In this document: in pieces, positions 1 to 5,296 of the stretch | Position numbering within the stretch: position 1 is the stretch's first letter | Layout: the number at the start of each line of letters is the position of its first letter | NCBI GenBank assembly: GCA_902470455.1 | Contig: CABRGI010000072.1 | Coordinates: 1 to 5,296, forward strand | Reading direction: 5' to 3' | Length of the DNA stretch: 5,296 nt | Source of the DNA: an uncultured Parvimonas sp. | Lineage (GTDB): Bacteria > Bacillota > Clostridia > Tissierellales > Peptoniphilaceae | Notes under the pieces: generated by a model | Seen by the model: the letters and a program-made list of their open reading frames with translations, nothing else | What the model was told of the DNA's origin: nothing | Database searches by the model: none | Translations under genes and position numbers: made by a program

Positions 1-99
1 AAACAAGTTTTGTTTCCAAATATTTTTATAGTAATTTTAATGTCCTTAGTACTTTTAACTATGGGAAGCTATAAATTAGAAAAATATGTAAAAAATTAG
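1..99 (+). CDS. C-terminal end of an unidentified membrane protein (partial)
   Basis: Frame 1 is open from the left edge to a TAG at 97-99 and gives 32 residues. They contain one strongly hydrophobic stretch (about residues 7-21, FIVILMSLVLLTMGS within it) followed by a short basic tail, KLEKYVKN. This looks like a final transmembrane helix with a positively charged cytoplasmic end, the usual finish of a polytopic membrane protein such as an ABC-2 type permease. Too little is present to name the family. A U-tailed hairpin follows seven bases after the stop, which supports this being a real gene end and the end of its transcription unit. Its start lies outside the window. Confidence 0.6.
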   Translation, partial: KQVLFPNIFIVILMSLVLLTMGSYKLEKYVKN

Positions 100-105
100 A
101 TTTTT

Positions 106-144
106 AATAGGAATGTTATTGTAAAATAATATTCCTATTTTTTT
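106..144 (+). terminator. Intrinsic terminator after the upstream membrane gene
   Basis: Bases 106-114 (AATAGGAAT) pair perfectly with 131-139. The stem continues through 115-120 against 125-130 with one G-U pair, giving about 15 base pairs closed by a four-base GTAA loop. A run of seven T (138-144) follows, partly inside the base of the stem. The hairpin sits just after the stop at 97-99 and before the thyA promoter, so it should separate the two transcription units. Confidence 0.85.
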
Positions 145-148
145 AGAA

Positions 149-177
149 TTTAATTTTAACAGAAATTATGATATAAT
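149..177 (+). promoter_or_regulatory. Extended -10 promoter for thyA
   Basis: A perfect TATAAT lies at 172-177, preceded by TG at 169-170, forming the extended -10 element TGATATAAT. The hexamer 17 bases upstream (149-154, TTTAAT) matches TTGACA poorly, as is common when an extended -10 is present. Transcription would start near 184, leaving a leader of about 33 bases before the thyA ATG. The leader holds AGGAG at 206-210, six bases before the ATG, and no room for a riboswitch. Confidence 0.7.
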
Positions 178-216
178 TAAATTCATAAATATTTATTTTA
201 ATTTTAGGAGATAATT

Positions 217-1047
217 ATGAGTAGAGCAGATGATATATTTATTTCAATGTGTAAAGATATACTTGAAAATGGAGTAGATACAAAGGGAGAAAAAGTTCGT
301 CCTGTTTGGGAAGATGGGACAAAGGCATATACAATAAAAAAATTCGGAGTTGTAAATAGATACAATTTAGCTGAAGAATTTCCTGCACTTACACTTAGAA
401 AAACAGCTATAAAATTATGTACTGACGAAATGCTTTGGATATGGCAAAAGAAGTCCAATAATATCAAGGATTTAAAGAGTCATGTTTGGGATGAATGGGC
501 TGATGAAAACGGAAGTATCGGAAAGGCTTACGGTTATCAGCTTGGAGTTAAACATAAATATAAGGAAGGGATGTTTGATCAGGTTGATAGAGTTATTTAC
601 GATTTGAAAAACAATCCTTATAGTAGAAGAATAATTCCAGATGTTTACGTTCATGAAGATTTATCTGAAATGAATTTATATCCTTGTGCATATAGTATGA
701 CTTTTAATGTTACAGGTAATAAGCTAAATGCTATTTTAAATCAAAGGAGTCAAGATATTTTGGCAGCAAATAATTGGAATGTTTGTCAATACGCAATTTT
801 GATTCATATGCTTGCAAGAGAATGTAATTTGGAAGTTGGAGAGCTTGTTCATGTAATAGCTGATGCTCATATCTATGATAGACATGTTCCGATTATAAAA
901 GAACTTATTACTAGGGAAAAATTTCCTGCGCCAAAGGTTACTTTAAATCCTGATGTTAAAAACTTTTACGATTTTACATCAGGTGATGTTATAATAGAAA
1001 ATTATAAATGTGGAGAACAAATAAAAGATATTCCGATTGCAATTTAG
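217..1047 (+). CDS. thyA: Thymidylate synthase (ThyA family)
   Basis: This cytoplasmic homodimeric enzyme methylates dUMP to dTMP using 5,10-methylenetetrahydrofolate and releases dihydrofolate. The product is 276 residues, close to the family norm (264 in E. coli). Visible landmarks are Arg28 in VRPVWEDGT (dUMP phosphate loop), the partner-subunit phosphate arginines in SRR (136-138), the catalytic Cys157 in NLYPCAY, NQRSQD (175-180) with Arg177 and Asp180, Asn188 equivalent to E. coli Asn177, and DAHIYDRH with His218 and Tyr220. The C-terminus IPIAI matches the closing tail of the family. The usual LGxPFN loop reads LAANNWN (182-188), which I believe is shared by clostridial relatives. The ATG has AGGAG at 206-210, spaced six bases. 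A flavin reductase-like gene follows after nine bases, probably in the same operon. All catalytic residues are present, so it should be active. Confidence 0.97.
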   Translation: MSRADDIFISMCKDILENGVDTKGEKVRPVWEDGTKAYTIKKFGVVNRYNLAEEFPALTLRKTAIKLCTDEMLWIWQKKSNNIKDLKSHVWDEWADENGSIGKAYGYQLGVKHKYKEGMFDQVDRVIYDLKNNPYSRRIIPDVYVHEDLSEMNLYPCAYSMTFNVTGNKLNAILNQRSQDILAANNWNVCQYAILIHMLARECNLEVGELVHVIADAHIYDRHVPIIKELITREKFPAPKVTLNPDVKNFYDFTSGDVIIENYKCGEQIKDIPIAI

Positions 1048-1050
1048 GAG
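1046..1050 (+). promoter_or_regulatory. Ribosome binding site embedded in the thyA stop codon
   Basis: The AGGAG motif shares two bases with the thyA stop codon (TAG at 1045-1047) and lies six bases before the ATG at 1057. A ribosome finishing thyA would sit on this site, so translation of the flavoprotein is probably coupled to that of ThyA. This fixes the start of the downstream gene. Confidence 0.8.
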
Positions 1051-1056
1051 AAAATT

Positions 1057-1593
1057 ATGAAAAGAAAAATTAATGTTTTTGATTATGCAAAAGAAATAAT
1101 GTTGGCAGTTGAAAAAGGTGTCTTGCTTACTACAAATTCAAAAGAAAAGATAAATACAATGTCAATTTCTTGGGGAACTTTGGGAATAGAATGGAATAGA
1201 CCGATTTTTACAGCATTTGTTAGAGAAAGTCGTTATACAAAAAAACTACTTGATGAAAGTGGAGAATTTACTGTAAATATTTTTTTGAATGATTTTGATA
1301 AAAATATAATTGGAGTTTGTGGTACAAAGTCAGGAAGAGATACTGATAAAATTAAAGATTTGAATTTAACTTTGATTGAATCTGAAATTGTGGATGTTCC
1401 TGCTATAAAGGAATTGCCTTTAACTTTAGAATGTAAAGTAATTTACAAACAAAAACAGGATGAAAATGCAATTCCAAAAGAAATAAAGAAAAAAAATTAT
1501 CCTGAAAATGTGTCAGGAGAGTTTTATGGGGCAAACAAAGATTACCATACAGCTTATTATGGAGAAATTGTAAGTGCTTATATAATAGAATAA
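1057..1593 (+). CDS. Flavin reductase-like FMN-binding protein
   Basis: The 178-residue product resembles the flavin reductase-like (flavoredoxin) family, soluble proteins with an FMN-binding split barrel that move electrons from NAD(P)H or a protein donor. Recognisable parts are GVLLTTNSKEKINTMSISWG (21-40), where the backbone and Thr/Ser side chains normally contact FMN; RPIFTAFVRESRYTKKLL (48-65), the usual phosphate-side segment; GEFTVNI (69-75); and CGTKSGRDTDKI (88-99), typical of this family. Near the end HTAYYGEIVSAYI (164-176) forms the expected last barrel strand. No signal peptide or membrane segment is seen, so it is cytoplasmic. It follows thyA by nine bases with its ribosome site overlapping the thyA stop, and a terminator follows, so it is the second gene of a two-gene operon. 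The substrate is unknown. Members of this fold are often annotated without a proven partner, and a link to folate reduction is only a hypothesis. Confidence 0.85.
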   Translation: MKRKINVFDYAKEIMLAVEKGVLLTTNSKEKINTMSISWGTLGIEWNRPIFTAFVRESRYTKKLLDESGEFTVNIFLNDFDKNIIGVCGTKSGRDTDKIKDLNLTLIESEIVDVPAIKELPLTLECKVIYKQKQDENAIPKEIKKKNYPENVSGEFYGANKDYHTAYYGEIVSAYIIE

Positions 1594-1604
1594 AATTTAA
1601 TTTT

Positions 1605-1634
1605 GTGTCAATTTTATAAAATTGACACTTTTTT
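1605..1634 (+). terminator. Intrinsic terminator of the thyA operon
   Basis: Bases 1605-1616 (GTGTCAATTTTA) and 1617-1628 form a perfect 24-base palindrome. As RNA this folds into a stem of about ten pairs (1605-1614 with 1619-1628) with a TATA loop, followed by six T (1629-1634). It begins 11 bases after the flavin reductase stop codon, as expected of a Rho-independent terminator closing the thyA unit. The stem is AT-rich apart from its base, so some read-through into the next unit is possible. Confidence 0.88.
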
Positions 1635-1657
1635 AATTGTGAAATTATAAAAATATG

Positions 1658-1686
1658 TTGACAAAATTAATTAAATTATATAACAT
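1658..1686 (+). promoter_or_regulatory. Promoter for the GNAT-topA-MATE unit
   Basis: A perfect TTGACA -35 box lies at 1658-1663. The -10 is less clear: TAACAT at 1681-1686 has the ideal 17-base spacing with four matches to TATAAT, while TATAAC at 1679-1684 has five matches but a 15-base spacer. Transcription would start near 1690-1694, giving a leader of about 30 bases. The GNAT ribosome site GGAG (1709-1712) lies eight bases before the ATG at 1721. No other promoter is obvious before topA, so this one may drive the topoisomerase as well. Confidence 0.65.
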
Positions 1687-1720
1687 ATAGAGAGTTTATA
1701 GATTATACGGAGATGTTTTT

Positions 1721-2164
1721 ATGGAATATAGAATATTAAAAAGCGAAGAAATGGAAAAGGCATTCGCTTTGCGAGAGGAAGTTTTCGTAGATGAACAAAA
1801 AGTTCCACTTGAATATGAAATTGATAAAAAAGACAGTTTGGAAGATACAATTCATGTTGGAGTTTTTGAAGGAGATGAGCTCCTTGCAACTGCAAGAATT
1901 ATGAATATAAATAAAGACATTGTCTATTTCGGAAGAGCCTGTGTGAAGAAATCATGCAGAGGAAAGGGAGTAGGAAAGTTTTTATTTATAAATATGGAAG
2001 AAACCGTAAAAAAATTTAAAAAAGGAAATGAAAAAAAGACAATTAGATTTTCAGCACAATATCATGCAATGACCTTTTATGAAATGTTAGGTTATACTAA
2101 AGACAATGAGGATATTTTTGTTGAAGTGGGAATAGAACATATTTCAATGAGTAAGATTGTATAA
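1721..2164 (+). CDS. GNAT-family N-acetyltransferase, ElaA-like
   Basis: The 147-residue product has the GNAT fold, which transfers an acetyl group from acetyl-CoA to an amine. The first part, ALREEVFVDEQKVPLEYEID (16-35), is the R-x-x-VFV-x-EQ-x-x-P-x-x-E-x-D signature of the ElaA/YjcF-like branch. The acetyl-CoA pyrophosphate loop (motif A) is RGKGVG at 80-85, following the strand VYFGRACVKKSC (68-79). Motif B is AMTFYEMLGY (116-125), with Tyr120 placed like the usual general acid. FVEVGIEHISMSK (133-145) gives the last strands. Length fits the family (about 150 residues). The acceptor is unknown. The gene begins a transcription unit with a GGAG site at 1709-1712. Its TAA stop lies inside the topA ribosome site, with ten bases between the genes, so expression is probably linked to topA. 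Whether it modifies TopA or any DNA-binding protein cannot be told from sequence. Confidence 0.87.
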   Translation: MEYRILKSEEMEKAFALREEVFVDEQKVPLEYEIDKKDSLEDTIHVGVFEGDELLATARIMNINKDIVYFGRACVKKSCRGKGVGKFLFINMEETVKKFKKGNEKKTIRFSAQYHAMTFYEMLGYTKDNEDIFVEVGIEHISMSKIV

Positions 2165-2168
2165 GGAG
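2163..2168 (+). promoter_or_regulatory. Ribosome binding site that fixes the TTG start of topA
   Basis: AAGGAG shares its first two bases with the GNAT stop codon (TAA at 2162-2164) and stands six bases before TTG at 2175-2177. This spacing favours the TTG at 2175 over the in-frame TTG at 2157, which lies inside GNAT, has no ribosome site, and would place this AAGGAG within the coding sequence. Confidence 0.85.
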
Positions 2169-2174
2169 TTAGTT

Positions 2175-4268
2175 TTGTATAAAAATTTAGTTATAGTAGA
2201 ATCTCCAACAAAGGCTAAAACAGTTAGCAAAATGCTTGGAAGTAATTACAAAGTTGTGGCAAGTGTTGGACATATAAGAGATTTACCTAAAAGTAAAATG
2301 GGAATAGATATAGAAAATAATTTTGAACCTGAATATATAAATGTAAGAGGAAAAGCATCTAAGATTAAAGAATTAAAAGAGCTTTACAAAAATTCAGAAA
2401 ATATATATCTTGCAACTGACCCCGATAGAGAGGGAGAAGCAATTTCTTGGCATATAGCCTATCTTTTAGGTCTTGATATTAATGCAAATAACAGAATAGA
2501 ATTTCACGAAATTACTAAAAAAAGTATCAAAGAATCTATAAAAAATTCAAGAAAAATAGATATGAATTTAGTAAATTCTCAACAAGCTAGAAGAGTTTTA
2601 GATAGACTTGTAGGATATAAACTATCTCCAATTCTTTGGAAAAAAATAAAGAGTGGACTTTCAGCAGGACGTGTTCAATCTGCAACTTTAAAAATTATCT
2701 GTGAACGTCAAGAAGAGATAGATAATTTTGTTCCGGAAGAATTTTGGAAGATTGAAGGGATACATAATGTTCAAAACATAGAGTTTAAATCACTTTATTA
2801 TGGAGAATATGAAAATAAAAAAATAGTAAAAAAAGAGATAAAAAATGAAAAAGAGGCTTTAAAAGTTGTAGAAAAAACAGATAAAGACAATTTTATCGTG
2901 GAAGATGTAAAAAAGGTAAAAAAAGAGAGAAAACCACAACCACCTTTTACTACAAGTACATTACAACAAGAAGCGGGAAGAAAATTAGGTTTTTCAAGCT
3001 CAATGACTATGAGTATTGCTCAACAACTTTATGAAGGGATTAATGTTGGTAAGGAAGGCTCTGTCGGTTTAATTTCATATATGAGAACTGACTCAACTAG
3101 AATTTCATCAGAAATAGTTGCAGAGGCTATCGAGTACATTACCGAAAATTATGGGAAAAACTATGCAAGTAAAGGAAATGAATACAATTTAAAGAAAAAA
3201 AATTCACAAGATGCTCATGAGGGTGTTAGACCAAGTAGTATTTTTAGAAGTCCTGAAAAAATAAAAAGCTATTTAACTGCAAATCAATATAAACTATATA
3301 AATTGATTTGGGAAAGAACAGTAGCTTCTCAAATGAAAGCTGAAAGTTACGAAAGTACTCAAATAGTTTTAAATTCAAATAATTGTATCTATAAATTAAA
3401 TGGAAGATACACTTTGTTTGACGGATTTTCAAAAATATATACTTCAAGTGATATAAAAGATGAACCATTGCCTAAATTAGAAGTTAAAGATGTGATAAAA
3501 GCTGAAAAAATAGAACAAAGTCAACATTTTACAAAACCGGTTGCCAATTTTACAGAGGCTACTTTAGTTAAAAAACTTGAAGAAAACGGAATTGGAAGAC
3601 CAAGTACCTATGCAAGTATTATAAACAGTTTGACAAGCAGATTTTATATTTTAATTGAGAATAAAAAAATTTCCCCAACGGATTTAGGGAAAAATGTTAA
3701 TAAGTTTTTAGTTTCCAACTTTGAAACAATTATAAATGAAAAATTCACTATGGAAATGGAAGAAAAACTTGATGAAATAGCTGAAAATAAAAAGGATTGG
3801 AAAAAAGTTATTTCGGATTTCTATGCTGTTTTTGAGACCTTTTTGAAAAAGTCTGAGGGGGATTCAGAGGATTATAAAATAAAAGATGAAGTTCTTGACG
3901 AAAAATGTCCACAATGTGGTAAAAATTTGGTTATCAAAAAGACAAAATTCGGTAGATTTATCGGTTGTAGCGGCTTCCCTGATTGTAATTATATAAAAAA
4001 GGAAGTTAAAGATACTGGAGTAAAATGCCCTAAATGTGGCGGAAGAATAATCGAAAAAATATCCAAAAAGAGAAAAGTGTTTTACGGTTGTGAAAATTAT
4101 CCTGAATGTGACTATGCAATTTGGGATAAACCGATAGCTGATAAAAAATGCGAAAAATGTGGAAAATTCTTAGTTGAAGTTAAAAACAGATTTAAACATG
4201 CACTAAAATGTTCCGATGAAAATTGCGATTTTGAGATTGATTTAAAGAAAAAGAAAAATGAAAAATAA
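2175..4268 (+). CDS. topA: DNA topoisomerase I (type IA)
   Basis: TopA relaxes negatively supercoiled DNA by cutting one strand through a 5'-phosphotyrosine link, which balances gyrase. From the TTG at 2175 the protein is 697 residues, typical for Firmicutes. The Toprim domain opens with NLVIVESPTKAK (Glu9) and carries the metal triad Asp82, Asp84 and Glu86 in TDPDREGEA. QQARRVLDRLVGYKLSP (136-152) and SGLSAGRVQSA (160-170) follow. The catalytic tyrosine is Tyr302 in SYMRTDSTR, with Arg304 beside it, then DAHEGVRP with His348, and NGIGRPSTYASII (471-483). The C-terminus has three four-cysteine zinc ribbons: Cys578/581/598/604, Cys618/621/639/645 and Cys659/662/679/684, ending in a lysine-rich tail. 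The start is chosen because AAGGAG is six bases upstream and family members begin two or three residues before LVIVESP. An upstream TTG at 2157 would add six residues. It sits between GNAT and MATE genes and shows no damage. Confidence 0.98.
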   Translation: MYKNLVIVESPTKAKTVSKMLGSNYKVVASVGHIRDLPKSKMGIDIENNFEPEYINVRGKASKIKELKELYKNSENIYLATDPDREGEAISWHIAYLLGLDINANNRIEFHEITKKSIKESIKNSRKIDMNLVNSQQARRVLDRLVGYKLSPILWKKIKSGLSAGRVQSATLKIICERQEEIDNFVPEEFWKIEGIHNVQNIEFKSLYYGEYENKKIVKKEIKNEKEALKVVEKTDKDNFIVEDVKKVKKERKPQPPFTTSTLQQEAGRKLGFSSSMTMSIAQQLYEGINVGKEGSVGLISYMRTDSTRISSEIVAEAIEYITENYGKNYASKGNEYNLKKKNSQDAHEGVRPSSIFRSPEKIKSYLTANQYKLYKLIWERTVASQMKAESYESTQIVLNSNNCIYKLNGRYTLFDGFSKIYTSSDIKDEPLPKLEVKDVIKAEKIEQSQHFTKPVANFTEATLVKKLEENGIGRPSTYASIINSLTSRFYILIENKKISPTDLGKNVNKFLVSNFETIINEKFTMEMEEKLDEIAENKKDWKKVISDFYAVFETFLKKSEGDSEDYKIKDEVLDEKCPQCGKNLVIKKTKFGRFIGCSGFPDCNYIKKEVKDTGVKCPKCGGRIIEKISKKRKVFYGCENYPECDYAIWDKPIADKKCEKCGKFLVEVKNRFKHALKCSDENCDFEIDLKKKKNEK

Positions 4269-5296
4269 AAGATTAGAACTTAACAAATTCGCTTTTCCAC
4301 TTATGGTAAATTTTATTTTAAGTTATATTTTGGAGTTATCCGATATTGCTATCGTTGCAAGAGTTTCAACACCTGCATTTAATGCGGTAAATTTGATTTC
4401 TTCAACATTATATACAATAAGTGGAGTTTTAGGGGCGACTGCAATAATTATAAATACAAAACTTGGAGAAAAACTGGGACAAGGAGATGAAAAAGGTTTA
4501 AATTATGAATTTTTTTCATCTCTTGCTATAAATATTTTTATGGGAATTATATTCTTATTATTAATGTTGATAGGAAAAACATATTTTTTAAAAATATTCT
4601 ATAATTTGTCCGGAGAAACTTTGAAACAAGGTATTTTGTTTTCGTATCCTATGAGTTTTTGTGTCTTGTTACAACTATGTTTATTTACATTTGGGGCGTA
4701 TTTTAGAATTTCAAATATGACAAAATGGATTTTAATAGGATCTACTATTTCTTCAGTTTTAAATCTGGGTTTAGATTATTTGTTTGTTCTTGGAAAATTC
4801 GGTTTTCCAAAACTTGGAATAACTATGGTCGGATTTAGTACAGTTTTTTCAATGTTTGTAAATCTTTTAATTTATATTTTTGTATTGAAAAATAAATTAA
4901 AATTAAAATTTGAATTACTAAAAAGCTATTTTATAAATGGATTTAATCATTTTAAATTAGCTTTTCCTATTATGATACAGGAAATTTTTGACGGAACTAT
5001 TTTTGTCATTATTTTCAATATGATTGTTATTAGAATAGGCAATAACGAATTTGCTGGATATTCAATAATTACAAATTTAATTATGTTTTTATTTACTTTT
5101 AAACATATCTATGGTTCTGCGACTTTGAGTTTAATAAGCATAAGTTCCGGAGAGAAAAACATTAGAAATTTGATAGATTATCCTAAAATATCAGTTAAAA
5201 TTACAACTATATTATTTATCTTTGGAAGTGCATTATTCTTTATTTTTAGAGAATATTTACCTAAACTTATTACAGATGACGTTTCTGTACAAAATA
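4258..5296 (+). CDS. MATE-family multidrug/cation antiporter (partial, C-terminus beyond window)
   Basis: Frame 1 stays open from ATG 4258 to the right edge, giving 346 residues of a membrane protein with about nine hydrophobic segments. MATE pumps use a Na+ or H+ gradient to export drugs or metabolites. Supporting features are the paired half-starts FAFPLM (11-16) and LAFPIM (234-239), consistent with the two six-helix bundles of MATE; LELSDIAIVAR (25-35), in which Asp29 aligns with the cation-binding Asp36 of Vibrio NorM (alignment by eye); TKLGEKLGQGD after the second helix (67-77); and NLGLDYLFVLGKFGFPKLGITMVG (169-192), a hallmark of the family's mid region. The sequence is rather divergent from typical NorM or DinF members. 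The start overlaps the topA end by 11 bases and lacks a clear Shine-Dalgarno (only A/G-rich sequence upstream), so it probably depends on coupling to topA. The next in-frame ATG falls inside helix 1. About 100 residues are missing if of usual length. Confidence 0.86.
   Translation, partial: MKNKRLELNKFAFPLMVNFILSYILELSDIAIVARVSTPAFNAVNLISSTLYTISGVLGATAIIINTKLGEKLGQGDEKGLNYEFFSSLAINIFMGIIFLLLMLIGKTYFLKIFYNLSGETLKQGILFSYPMSFCVLLQLCLFTFGAYFRISNMTKWILIGSTISSVLNLGLDYLFVLGKFGFPKLGITMVGFSTVFSMFVNLLIYIFVLKNKLKLKFELLKSYFINGFNHFKLAFPIMIQEIFDGTIFVIIFNMIVIRIGNNEFAGYSIITNLIMFLFTFKHIYGSATLSLISISSGEKNIRNLIDYPKISVKITTILFIFGSALFFIFREYLPKLITDDVSVQN

Noticed and set aside
204..467. Minus-strand open frame of 87 codons opposite the start of thyA
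   Set aside because: It lies wholly against the well-supported thyA gene, has no family resemblance, and reflects an AT-rich antisense frame.
472..654. Minus-strand open frame of 60 codons inside thyA
   Set aside because: Antisense shadow of thyA with no recognisable protein features.
1605..1628. Perfect 24-base palindrome as an operator or mobile-element end
   Set aside because: The six-T run directly after it and its position just past a stop codon make it an ordinary intrinsic terminator; no transposase or target duplication is present.
2157..2174. Upstream TTG at 2157 as the topA start (six extra residues)
   Set aside because: No ribosome site precedes it, it overlaps GNAT, and the AAGGAG at 2163-2168 is spaced correctly for the TTG at 2175, which gives the usual TopA N-terminus.
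3244..3468. Minus-strand open frame of 74 codons inside topA
   Set aside because: Antisense shadow of topA; its Phe/Leu/Tyr/Ile-rich composition is what antisense AT-rich coding DNA produces.
3900..4250. Cysteine-rich C-terminal part of topA as a separate zinc-finger gene or fusion
   Set aside because: Repeated four-cysteine zinc ribbons are a normal part of bacterial topoisomerase I, and the frame is continuous.
1..5296. CRISPR array, tRNA or rRNA genes, insertion sequence, prophage or defence genes
   Set aside because: No regularly spaced direct repeats, no cloverleaf-like or rRNA sequence, and no transposase, integrase or phage-like product was found by reading both strands.

Overview
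This is an AT-rich window (roughly 30% G+C by eye), with strong A/T preference at third codon positions, AGA for arginine, a TTG start, purine-rich Shine-Dalgarno sites and U-tailed hairpin terminators. That points to a low-GC Gram-positive anaerobe. The ThyA, flavoprotein and TopA sequences read like those of clostridia or anaerobic cocci of the Peptoniphilaceae type (for example Parvimonas). This genus-level guess rests on memory of protein style, not on a search.

Every gene lies on the + strand. The layout is: (1) the last 32 codons of an upstream membrane protein, followed by a strong intrinsic terminator; (2) a two-gene unit with an extended -10 promoter, thyA (thymidylate synthase) and a flavin reductase-like FMN protein, closed by a second intrinsic terminator; (3) a consensus TTGACA promoter driving a compact unit of a GNAT acetyltransferase (ElaA-like), topA (DNA topoisomerase I) and a MATE-family efflux pump. 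The pump gene overlaps the end of topA and runs off the window.

The first unit makes dTMP. ThyA releases dihydrofolate, which must be reduced again, and the next gene encodes a probable flavin-dependent redox protein rather than a recognisable dihydrofolate reductase. The second unit joins a housekeeping topoisomerase to two genes of less certain role. Spacing is very tight: the thyA and GNAT stop codons are embedded in the ribosome binding sites of the next genes, and the pump gene starts inside topA, so translational coupling is likely throughout.

The content is mostly ordinary housekeeping. I see no CRISPR array, tRNA, rRNA, insertion sequence, phage gene or defence system, and no stretch over 300 bases lacks a gene. 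The points most worth a second look are the thyA-flavoprotein pairing, the non-standard topA neighbourhood with an overlapping pump gene, and the altered substrate loop in ThyA.
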